Source: Ferrovum sp.
GTDB lineage: Bacteria > Pseudomonadota > Gammaproteobacteria > Burkholderiales > Ferrovaceae
DNA: 5,932 nucleotides
Assembly: GCA_027450105.1 (NCBI GenBank)
Contig: DAIDKJ010000085.1
Location: 1 to 5,932, forward strand
Direction of reading: 5' to 3'
Every line of letters starts with the position of its first letter. The first letter of the stretch is position 1. The notes under the pieces are model-generated. The model was not told the origin of the DNA. It made no database searches and worked only from the letters and a program-made list of their open reading frames with translations. This document shows positions 1-5,932 of the stretch, one piece after another. The position numbers and the translations under genes were made by a program.

Positions 1-590
1 TGCAGCAACTCGACCCCCTTTGGCTGGACTTTACTCTGCCACAGGAGCAGGTGGGCGATCTGGCCGTGGGGCAAAAGGTATCCATTCAAGTGGATGCCTG
101 GCCCGAAAAACGCTTTGAAGGAAAAATCACTGCGCTCAATCCCCTGGTGGATGCCTCCACCCGCAATATCCAGGTACTGGCGCAAATCGTGAATCCCACG
201 CAAATCCTGCTGCCGGGCATGTATGCCAAGGTGTTCTGGAGCCATGGCAAAATCCAGTCCTGGATCACCTTGCCGCAATCTGCCATCACCTATAACCCCT
301 ATGGCGCCACCGTCTTCATCCTCCAACCCAATCCGGCGGCAGCCGGTGCGTCCCCTGCCGGCACCACCGGCGACAAGGCCGCAATGCCCATAGCCCCCTG
401 GATTGCCCAACAGGTGTTTGTCACCACGGGGCCCACGCGGGGGGATCAGGTGGCCATTCTCTCCGGTTTGCAGGCAGGTGCCCGGGTGGTGACCAGCGGG
501 CAGTTAAAACTGAAATCGGGGATTCCTGTGATGGTCAGCCCCGATGCGGCGCCAGCCAATGACGCGGCGCCAACCCCACAGGAACACTAA
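1..590 (+). CDS. RND efflux periplasmic adaptor (membrane fusion protein), 3' part
   Basis: Partial gene. The reading frame is open from the left edge (first full codon at 3) to TAA at 588-590, giving 195 visible residues, about half of a usual 360-420-residue adaptor. A GTG at 51 is internal, not the start: the codons before it read QQLDPLWLDFTLPQEQ, the family's typical entry into the beta-barrel domain (DPLWVDF-like). Visible residues 1 to ~83 are the beta-barrel domain, with VGQKVSIQVDAWP, the LVDASTRNIQV turn and LLPGMYAKVFW. Residues ~87-185 form the membrane-proximal domain (LPQSAI, GATVFIL, VTTGPTRGDQVAILSGLQAGARVV), interrupted by an Ala/Gly/Pro-rich loop. The tail is a DAAP-rich linker. 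By family knowledge it is a periplasmic lipoprotein or membrane-anchored protein that joins the RND pump to an outer-membrane channel. The anchor and hairpin lie off the window. It is 20 bases upstream of the pump gene, so they are presumably co-transcribed. Drug specificity cannot be read from this. Confidence 0.92.
   Translation, partial: QQLDPLWLDFTLPQEQVGDLAVGQKVSIQVDAWPEKRFEGKITALNPLVDASTRNIQVLAQIVNPTQILLPGMYAKVFWSHGKIQSWITLPQSAITYNPYGATVFILQPNPAAAGASPAGTTGDKAAMPIAPWIAQQVFVTTGPTRGDQVAILSGLQAGARVVTSGQLKLKSGIPVMVSPDAAPANDAAPTPQEH
543..578 (+). repeat. Imperfect 18-bp tandem duplication in the adaptor C-terminus
   Basis: Two adjacent 18-base units (543-560 and 561-578) share the core GCGGCGCCA and encode DAAPAN then DAAPTP. 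The unit is a multiple of three and keeps the frame. It lies in the low-complexity C-terminal tail, which is normally disordered and variable in length in adaptors. It is probably a small slippage duplication without functional weight. Confidence 0.45.
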
Positions 591-610
591 TCGAACAACA
601 GAGCGCCCGC

Positions 611-3600
611 ATGTCATTTACCGATCTTTTCATTCGTCGCCCGGTGCTTTCCGTGGTGGTCAGCCTGGTGATTCTGGTCCTGGGCTTGCGGGCTGTTTTC
701 GGCTTGCCGGTCAACCAGTATCCCCGCACCCAAAACGCGGTGGTCACGGTCACCACCAATTACTTTGGTGCCGATGCGCAAACCGTGGCCGGGTTCATTA
801 CCCAACCGCTGGAAGCCGCCATCGCCCAGGCGCAGGGCATCGATTACCTGTCCTCCAATAGCCTCATGGGCACCTCCGTCATCACGGCCACCCTGCGCCT
901 AAACTACGACGCCAACAAGGCCTTGACTGAAATCAACACCCAGGTCAGTTCGGTACGCAACCAGTTGCCTCCGCAGGCGCAACAACCAGTTCTGACCGTA
1001 CAGGTAGGACAGACCGTGGACTCCATGTACATGGGGTTTTACAGCCAGGTTTTGCCCACCAACAATGTGACGGACTTCCTGTTGCGCGAGGTCAAACCCA
1101 AGCTCGACTCTCTGGATGGCGTGCAAACCGCCGAAATTTTGGGGGCACGCAATTTTGCCCTGCGCGCCTGGCTGGACGAGGCCCGCATGGCGGCTTTTGG
1201 GGTGACTGCGGCGGATGTGTCCAATGCCCTGGCCAGCAACAATTATCTGGCCACGGTGGGCTCGGCCAAGGGCCAGGCGGTAACGGTGGATTTGAGTGCC
1301 AGCACGGATCTGCATACGGTGGATGAGTTCAAACGGCTGGTGGTGCGCCAGAAGGGCACGACTCTGGTGCATCTGGAGGATGTAGCCCAGGTAACCTTGG
1401 GTTCGGATAATTACGACTTCAACGTAGCCTTTGATGGCCAGAAATCCGTGTTCATCGGGATCAAGGTGGCGCCCAATGCCAATGTCCTGGAAGTAGCCCA
1501 GCGCGTGCGCGCTGCTTTCCCCGCACTACAAGCCAAATTGCCCACCGGACTGACCGGAAACATCGTGTATGACTCCACCGAATACATCACGGCTTCCATT
1601 CGGGAGGTGGCTAAAACCTTGCTGGAAGCCTTGGCCATCGTCACGGTGGTGATCTTTCTGTTCCTGGGCAGTTTGCGTGCCGTGATCATTCCCGTGGTGG
1701 CCATGCCCTTGTCCCTGATCGGCACGTTTTTGATGATGTTGATGCTGGGGTACTCCATCAACCTGCTCACGCTCCTGGCACTGGTGCTGGCCATTGGTCT
1801 GGTGGTGGATGATGCCATCATCGTGGTGGAAAACGTGGACCGTCACATGAATGAAGAGGGCAAAACGCCTCTGGAAGCAGCCTTGCTGGCGGCGCGTGAA
1901 CTGGGTGGTCCCATTCTGGCCATGACCGTGGTGCTGATTGCGGTGTACATTCCCATCGGGTTCCAGAGCGGACTCACCGGCGCGCTGTTTACTGAATTTG
2001 CCTTTACCCTGGCTGGGGCGGTGACCGTTTCGGGCGTGGTGGCGCTCACCTTGTCGCCCATGATGTGTTCGCGTTTTCTGAATCGAGAGGAGTTGCAACA
2101 CGGCTTCGTGGCTTTTCTGGATCGGCAGTTCAACCGCCTGCATGCCCGCTATCAAACCCTGTTGACCAGTGCCTTGCAAACCAGCGGGGTTCTCGTCCTG
2201 ATGGGTGTCATCCTGTTGCTGGCTACGGTGTACCTGTTCATGACTTCGGCCCGCGAGCTGGCTCCTCCCGAAGACCAGGGTATCGTGCTGTATTCCATGA
2301 CGGGAGCAGCCGATGCCAGCGCCGACGAAATGCTGCGCAATGCCCAGCGCCTGCATCAGATTGCCAGGCAGGAGCCGGAATACGCCCAGATGTTTCAGAT
2401 TACCGGTGCCCCGGTGCTCAACCAGGGCATTGGGGGCGTGGTCTTCAAACCCTGGGATCAACGCACCCGTTCTGCCGATGCGCTGCAAAAGGATTTGCAG
2501 ATCAAGTGGGGAGCCTTGCCAGCCGCCCGGGTGGCCGCTTTTCAGTTTCCCCCGTTGCCCGGTACTCAAGGGCTTCCTGTACAGTTTGTGATCAGCACCA
2601 CCGAGCCCTTTGCCAACCTCAATGACGTGGCCCAGAAAGTGTTGGACAAAGCGCGTCATAGCGGCATGTTCTTTTTCATCGATGCCGATCTGAAGCTGGA
2701 CAAACCCTTGGGGAAAATCCAGGTGGACCGAGAACTGGCGGCCAGTCTGGGATTGAGCGAGCAGGATATTGGCAATGCCTTGGGCGGTGCCCTGAGTGCC
2801 GGGTATGTCAATTATTTTGCCATGGATGGGCGCTCCTACAAGGTGATTCCGCAGGTGCGCCAAGTGGACCGACTCAACCCCGATCAAGTCCTGGATTACC
2901 ATCTGCGCACCCCCGATGGCCATCTCATCAGCGTGGCCTCTCTGGCCCGGGTACAACGCCAGGTGGTACCAGAGACCGTGTCCCACTTTCAGCAACTCAA
3001 TGCCACCACGCTGGCTGGCGTCTCCACGCCCTTCGTGTCTCAGGCCGAGGTGCTGGATTTTCTCAAACAGGCCACACTGGAAGCGGCCCCCAGCGGTTAT
3101 AACGTGGACTACTCCGGGGCCTCCCGCCAGTTCATGAAGGAATCCGGCAGCTTTGTGGTCACCCTGCTGTTTGCCATCCTGATGGTGTATCTGGTACTGG
3201 CGGCCCTGTTCGAAAGCTTTACCGACCCTCTGGTGATTCTGGTTTCGGTTCCCATGGCCCTGTTTGGTGCGTTGGTCTTTATCAATGTGGGCCTGGCAAC
3301 TCTGAACATCTATACCCAGGTGGGTTTGGTCACCTTGATGGGCCTGATCAGCAAACATGGCATCCTCATCGTTCAGTTTGCAAACCAGTTGCAGCGTGAG
3401 GGCAAAACGGCGCTCGAAGCGGTCGTGCAGGCGGCCTCCATCCGCTTGCGGCCCATTCTCATGACCACTGCCGCCATGGTGCTTGGGGTGCTGCCTTTGG
3501 TGATTGCCTCAGGGGCCGGGGCTGCAGGGCGTCATGCCATGGGTTTGGTCATTTTTACGGGCATGTTCATCGGCACGCTATTCACCCTGTTTGTGGTCCC

Positions 3601-3667
3601 GGCGGTGTACACCGTCATCGGCAGCAAGCATGGGGCATCATCGCCCCACCACAGTCAAGGTGGCTAG
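611..3667 (+). CDS. RND multidrug efflux permease, HAE-1 (AcrB/MexF-like) class
   Basis: Complete, 1018 residues (AcrB is 1049). The start ATG at 611 gives the canonical N-terminus MSFTDLFIRRPVLS; no strong Shine-Dalgarno is visible in the 20-base gap after the adaptor gene. TM1 lies at ~7-28, followed by a first periplasmic pore/docking region. TM2-TM6 lie at ~339-490, a second periplasmic region follows TM7, and TM8-TM12 start at ~845. The proton-relay residues are all present: Asp400-Asp401 in TM4 (GLVVDDAIIVVENVDR), Lys915 (GLISKHGILIV), and Arg945 and Thr952 in the IRLRPILMTT stretch, matching AcrB D407/D408, K940, R971 and T978. These acidic and basic residues plus the ENVDR and ELAPPEDQG motifs indicate a proton-driven HAE-1 exporter rather than a metal-type CusA pump. 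It should act as a trimer in the inner membrane with the upstream adaptor. The loop equivalent to the AcrB switch loop (T598-G606) is short. Its C-terminus overlaps the end of bioA by 30 bases. Substrates are not predictable. Confidence 0.97.
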   Translation: MSFTDLFIRRPVLSVVVSLVILVLGLRAVFGLPVNQYPRTQNAVVTVTTNYFGADAQTVAGFITQPLEAAIAQAQGIDYLSSNSLMGTSVITATLRLNYDANKALTEINTQVSSVRNQLPPQAQQPVLTVQVGQTVDSMYMGFYSQVLPTNNVTDFLLREVKPKLDSLDGVQTAEILGARNFALRAWLDEARMAAFGVTAADVSNALASNNYLATVGSAKGQAVTVDLSASTDLHTVDEFKRLVVRQKGTTLVHLEDVAQVTLGSDNYDFNVAFDGQKSVFIGIKVAPNANVLEVAQRVRAAFPALQAKLPTGLTGNIVYDSTEYITASIREVAKTLLEALAIVTVVIFLFLGSLRAVIIPVVAMPLSLIGTFLMMLMLGYSINLLTLLALVLAIGLVVDDAIIVVENVDRHMNEEGKTPLEAALLAARELGGPILAMTVVLIAVYIPIGFQSGLTGALFTEFAFTLAGAVTVSGVVALTLSPMMCSRFLNREELQHGFVAFLDRQFNRLHARYQTLLTSALQTSGVLVLMGVILLLATVYLFMTSARELAPPEDQGIVLYSMTGAADASADEMLRNAQRLHQIARQEPEYAQMFQITGAPVLNQGIGGVVFKPWDQRTRSADALQKDLQIKWGALPAARVAAFQFPPLPGTQGLPVQFVISTTEPFANLNDVAQKVLDKARHSGMFFFIDADLKLDKPLGKIQVDRELAASLGLSEQDIGNALGGALSAGYVNYFAMDGRSYKVIPQVRQVDRLNPDQVLDYHLRTPDGHLISVASLARVQRQVVPETVSHFQQLNATTLAGVSTPFVSQAEVLDFLKQATLEAAPSGYNVDYSGASRQFMKESGSFVVTLLFAILMVYLVLAALFESFTDPLVILVSVPMALFGALVFINVGLATLNIYTQVGLVTLMGLISKHGILIVQFANQLQREGKTALEAVVQAASIRLRPILMTTAAMVLGVLPLVIASGAGAAGRHAMGLVIFTGMFIGTLFTLFVVPAVYTVIGSKHGASSPHHSQGG
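3631..3648. terminator. Possible small hairpin at the convergent gene ends
   Basis: A perfect 6-bp inverted repeat, TGGGGC (3631-3636) and GCCCCA (3643-3648), with a 6-base loop, sits exactly where the two convergent coding regions meet. It lies inside the RND gene and covers the bioA stop codon. No U-tract follows on either strand, so it is not a convincing intrinsic terminator. It could pause polymerase or stabilise transcript ends, or be chance in GC-rich sequence. It is the only candidate structure seen between the two operons. Confidence 0.22.
3638..3667. other. 30-bp tail-to-tail coding overlap of bioA and the RND gene
   Basis: The RND stop TAG is at 3665-3667 and the bioA stop TGA (minus strand) is at 3640-3638, so 30 bases code on both strands. 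Codon boundaries coincide, each codon being read against its exact reverse complement. The RND stop reads as CTA (Leu) in bioA, and the bioA stop reads as TCA (Ser) in the RND frame. The two transcripts must share complementary 3' ends. Confidence 0.95.
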
Positions 3668-5029
3668 CGTGGCCTGCACCAAGTGTTCGAATTCGGCATC
3701 TGTGATGGTGTAGGGGGGCATGAAATACACGGTGTGGCCGATGGGGCGGAGTAGTACTTGCCGCTTTAGAGCCGCCTGATGAAAGGCACGGGCAAAGTCC
3801 GCCCGTTGCGTTTCCACTTCAAAAGCCCAGATCATGCCGCGCTGACGATAATGTCGAAGGGCGGGGTGCGCTCGTAATGGGGCTGTCAACGCTTCCAGTC
3901 GCGCCAGGCGTGCGGCGTTGCGACTCAACACCTGCCCTTCTTCCAACAGATCGAGCACGGTGAGGGCCGCACGGCAGGCCAGGGCATTGCCGGTATAGGA
4001 ATGGGAATGCAAAAAGGCGCGCGCGCTGGAGTCGTCATAAAAGCCCTGATAGATGGCCTCGCGGGTCATCACCACCGACAGGGGCAATATCCCGCCGGTG
4101 ATCCCCTTGGACAAACAGAGAAAATCAGGAACCACCTGGGCCTGCGTATGGGCAAAGAGTGTTCCTGTGCGGCCAAATCCCACGGCAATTTCATCGGCAA
4201 TCCAGTGCACATCAAATTCTGCGCACAGCTGGGCTACCCCGCGCACATAGGCTGGCGTATGAAAGATCATGCCACCCGCAGCCTGCACCAGGGGTTCGAT
4301 GATGAGTGCAGCGATCTGCGGATGGTGTTGCTGCAAGAGGGTGCGCAGAGCCTGCAAAGAGCGCTGGGCGGCTTCAGCACCCAGGCGTTCATCGGGGGAG
4401 GGGATGATAAAACCGGGGCGTAACAGATCGGCGTAGGCCTGGCTGAAGAGGGGCACATCCGTCACACTGAGGGCACCCAGGGTTTCGCCGTGATAACTGT
4501 GGGCCAAGGCAATAAAGCGGTTTTTTTGGGGACGGCCCAGGTTGCGCCAATAATGGGCACTCATCTTCAACGCCACTTCGGTGGCGCTAGCCCCGTCCGA
4601 ACCATAAAAACAGTGTCCCAAGGCTCCGCCGGTCAGCTTGCCGAGGCGTTCACTCAGGGTGACTACGGGCTCGTGGGTAAAACCTGCCAGCATGACATGA
4701 TCCAGTGCGTCCATTTGCTGCCCAAGTGCCTGCTTCAGCCGCGGATGACCATGCCCAAAGAGATTGACCCACCAGGAACTGATGGCGTCCAGATAGCGTT
4801 TTCCGTGCACATCTTCCAGCCAAAGCCCCTGGGCCCGGTGCAGGGCAATGAGCGGAAATTGTTCGTGCCACTTCATTTGCGTACAGGGATGCCAAACAGC
4901 AGCCATGCTGCGTTGTAGCAGGTCGGTACCACCCGCCTGAAGAAGCGTTGGGCGCGGAACCGAAGCGCTTTCCTGGAGGGGCGTGGGCGGTGTTTCGTGA
5001 ATGCTGGTGTGAGGCGGAGTTGGGGTCAT
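3638..5029 (-). CDS. bioA: Adenosylmethionine-8-amino-7-oxononanoate aminotransferase (DAPA synthase)
   Basis: Complete, 463 residues. This fold-type I PLP, class III aminotransferase of the biotin pathway moves an amino group from S-adenosylmethionine to KAPA, giving 7,8-diaminopelargonate in the cytosol. Visible signatures: WHPCTQMK (46-53), SSWWVN (84-89, with the Trp pair of the substrate pocket), the PLP-phosphate loop YGSDGASATE (142-151), YHGETLGA (179-186), the PLP-ring Asp279 in ADEIAVGFGRTG, the Schiff-base Lys308 in LCLSKGITGG, HSHSYTGN (341-348), and the carboxylate-binding Arg428 in LLRPIG. Cys49 stands where the E. coli enzyme has Tyr17, as I recall for many proteobacterial BioA proteins. 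The first ~40 residues are a Thr/Pro-rich leader absent from the E. coli enzyme. No Shine-Dalgarno precedes ATG 5029, and Met42 (codon 4906-4904) is an alternative start just before the conserved core. It begins 15 bases after bioF, so translational coupling is likely. Confidence 0.97.
   Translation of the reverse strand: MTPTPPHTSIHETPPTPLQESASVPRPTLLQAGGTDLLQRSMAAVWHPCTQMKWHEQFPLIALHRAQGLWLEDVHGKRYLDAISSWWVNLFGHGHPRLKQALGQQMDALDHVMLAGFTHEPVVTLSERLGKLTGGALGHCFYGSDGASATEVALKMSAHYWRNLGRPQKNRFIALAHSYHGETLGALSVTDVPLFSQAYADLLRPGFIIPSPDERLGAEAAQRSLQALRTLLQQHHPQIAALIIEPLVQAAGGMIFHTPAYVRGVAQLCAEFDVHWIADEIAVGFGRTGTLFAHTQAQVVPDFLCLSKGITGGILPLSVVMTREAIYQGFYDDSSARAFLHSHSYTGNALACRAALTVLDLLEEGQVLSRNAARLARLEALTAPLRAHPALRHYRQRGMIWAFEVETQRADFARAFHQAALKRQVLLRPIGHTVYFMPPYTITDAEFEHLVQATLATLTVVGR
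4520..4526 (-). other. A AAA AAC slippery-type heptamer inside bioA
   Basis: On the minus strand a run of seven A is read as CAA AAA AAC (Gln168-Lys169-Asn170), so the heptamer A AAA AAC falls in the phase used by known -1 frameshift sites. A -1 shift would read about 40 further codons before a stop. I see no obvious stimulatory hairpin or internal Shine-Dalgarno, and BioA has no known shifted product. It is most likely incidental, though it is a likely spot for indel errors. Confidence 0.3.
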
Positions 5030-5044
5030 GGGCAGGAGGCGTTT

Positions 5045-5932
5045 TCAGGAAGAGGCAGGGGTGGGCTGTTGGGGATCCAGAGTGCGGGCAATGGTGTGTA
5101 GCGCCTGGAGGAGTTGCGCGATGTGGCTGTCATCGTGCAGAGCCGACAGGGAGATGCGCAAGCGGCCGGTGCCCTTGGGGACTGTGGGCGGGCGTATGCC
5201 AGGCACCCAGATCCCCTGGGCAGCCAGGGCCTGGGCTACCTGGAGCACTGTTTGATTATCTCCTAACAACAAGGGGTGAATAGCCGTGGTAGAGGGGCCC
5301 AGGGCCCAAGGCAATGCGGCGGCCCCCTGCTGCAATTGCAGGCCCAGACGCTGCAACTGAACGCGGCGAAACTGGTCCCGGGCCATGCAGTGCACACTGG
5401 CCAGACAGGCGGCCGCCAAAGCCGGTGGTGTGCCGGTGGTAAACAGATAGGTACGGGCTTTTTGGATCAGCCACTCGATCAGGTCGGCGCGCGCGCCCAC
5501 AAAAGCGCCATACACCCCGGCAGCCTTGCCCAGGGTGGCCATGTAGACCAAACGCGGCGAGGAGATCTGCCAATGGGCCAGCGAACCTTTACCCTCTTCG
5601 CCCAGGACACCAAAGCCATGGGCATCATCCACCAGCAACATGGCGTCATAGGTTTCTGCCAGGGTCAATAGCTGGGGCAGAGGCGCCAAATCCCCATCCA
5701 TGCTGAACACGGCATCGGTCACGATCCAGCGGTTGTCTCCTGTGGTGCGGGCCAGGGCCTGTTCCAGGGCCATCAGATCCCGGTGCGGAAAAATCGTCAC
5801 GGACGGAAACAGCCTAGCCGAGGACATAATCTCCTCCATCCCCAGCCGCGTGGAATTCATCACGCTCGCCCCCATAAAAGGACGGACATACTTGGCATAG
5901 AATTTCTTCAGATGCTGCCGTTCATAAAAATA
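5045..5932 (-). CDS. bioF: 8-amino-7-oxononanoate synthase (KAPA synthase), 3' part
   Basis: Partial: 295 residues are visible from the right edge to the stop TGA at 5047-5045; about 100 N-terminal residues should lie beyond the window. The enzyme is a PLP-dependent alpha-oxoamine synthase that condenses a pimeloyl thioester with L-alanine to make KAPA, the substrate of BioA. Visible motifs: VTDAVFSMDGDLAPL; LLVDDAHGFGVLG, with the PLP-contacting Asp (codon 5629-5627) and His (5620-5618); the Schiff-base Lys in ATLGKAAGVYGAFV (5527-5525); YLFTTGTPP; IHPLLLGDN; and the diagnostic C-terminus IRPPTVPKGTGRLRISLSALH. The ATG at 5875 is internal, since the frame stays open to the edge. The oddity is that residues coded by 5932 to ~5810 do not resemble the family: the expected DRLNHAS segment reads STRLGMEE, without its PLP-stacking His. 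The gene may be divergent, frameshifted or joined to other sequence there. bioA follows after 15 bases, forming a bioF-bioA unit whose promoter lies off the window. Confidence 0.88.
   Translation of the reverse strand, partial: YFYERQHLKKFYAKYVRPFMGASVMNSTRLGMEEIMSSARLFPSVTIFPHRDLMALEQALARTTGDNRWIVTDAVFSMDGDLAPLPQLLTLAETYDAMLLVDDAHGFGVLGEEGKGSLAHWQISSPRLVYMATLGKAAGVYGAFVGARADLIEWLIQKARTYLFTTGTPPALAAACLASVHCMARDQFRRVQLQRLGLQLQQGAAALPWALGPSTTAIHPLLLGDNQTVLQVAQALAAQGIWVPGIRPPTVPKGTGRLRISLSALHDDSHIAQLLQALHTIARTLDPQQPTPASS

Noticed and set aside
591..610. Promoter or operator between adaptor and pump genes.
   Set aside because: Only 20 bases, with no -10/-35 pair or inverted repeat; better explained as an operon spacer.
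544..861. Plus-strand open frame spanning the adaptor/pump junction.
   Set aside because: It overlaps two well-supported genes in another frame, and its Arg/His/Pro-rich content is typical of out-of-frame reading.
1330..1350. GCTGGTGG, identical to the E. coli Chi site.
   Set aside because: Common codon combination (Leu-Val-Val) in GC-rich DNA; Chi has no shown meaning in this unidentified organism.
1526..3358. Very long open frame (610 codons) on the minus strand, antisense to the RND gene.
   Set aside because: It lies wholly within the RND coding region with codon boundaries in register. Its His/Gln-rich composition is what reverse-complemented GTG and CTG codons give. No recognisable domain.
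5028..5255. Plus-strand open frames across the bioF/bioA junction and within both genes.
   Set aside because: They are opposite clear BioA and BioF coding sequence, rich in Arg/Trp/Gly/Cys, and show no domain or ribosome-binding site.
5817..5860. Alternative minus-strand frame reading DEFHAAGDGGDYVLG, faintly like the BioF DELNHASxxDG motif, as evidence for a simple frameshift.
   Set aside because: The His would be about 10 bases too far from the downstream catalytic residues, a stop follows shortly, and the same frame further upstream does not look like BioF. A single indel does not restore the family sequence.

Overview
The window is densely coding, moderately GC-rich DNA (high fifties percent by eye) and reads like the chromosome of a proteobacterium. 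BioA has the WHPCTQMK / SSWWVN / HSHSYTG signature set of beta- and gammaproteobacterial enzymes, and the efflux genes are of the Gram-negative RND type. I cannot fix the genus; an Acidithiobacillia-like or other beta/gamma-related lineage is only a guess.

Left half, + strand: the 3' part of a periplasmic adaptor (membrane fusion protein) gene runs off the left edge and ends at 590. After 20 bases comes a complete 1018-residue RND inner-membrane pump of the HAE-1 (hydrophobe/amphiphile multidrug) class, 611-3667. The two are almost certainly one operon and encode two parts of a tripartite efflux pump. No outer-membrane channel gene follows.

Right half, - strand: two biotin-synthesis genes read toward the pump operon. 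bioF (7-keto-8-aminopelargonate synthase, start off the right edge) ends at 5045. Fifteen bases further on begins bioA (DAPA aminotransferase), 5029-3638. They catalyse consecutive steps: pimeloyl thioester + L-alanine to KAPA, then KAPA + SAM to DAPA. The last 30 bases of bioA and of the RND gene overlap tail to tail with codons in register, so there is no intergenic room for a conventional terminator.

There are no RNA genes, insertion sequences, CRISPR arrays or attachment sites, and no non-coding stretch over 20 bases. I see no convincing new biological system. The most unusual point is the right end of bioF. The last ~40 visible N-terminal-side residues do not look like this enzyme family, the near-invariant PLP-stacking His is not where it should be, and base composition drops there. 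This suggests a divergent enzyme, a frameshift, or a junction or assembly artefact at the edge.
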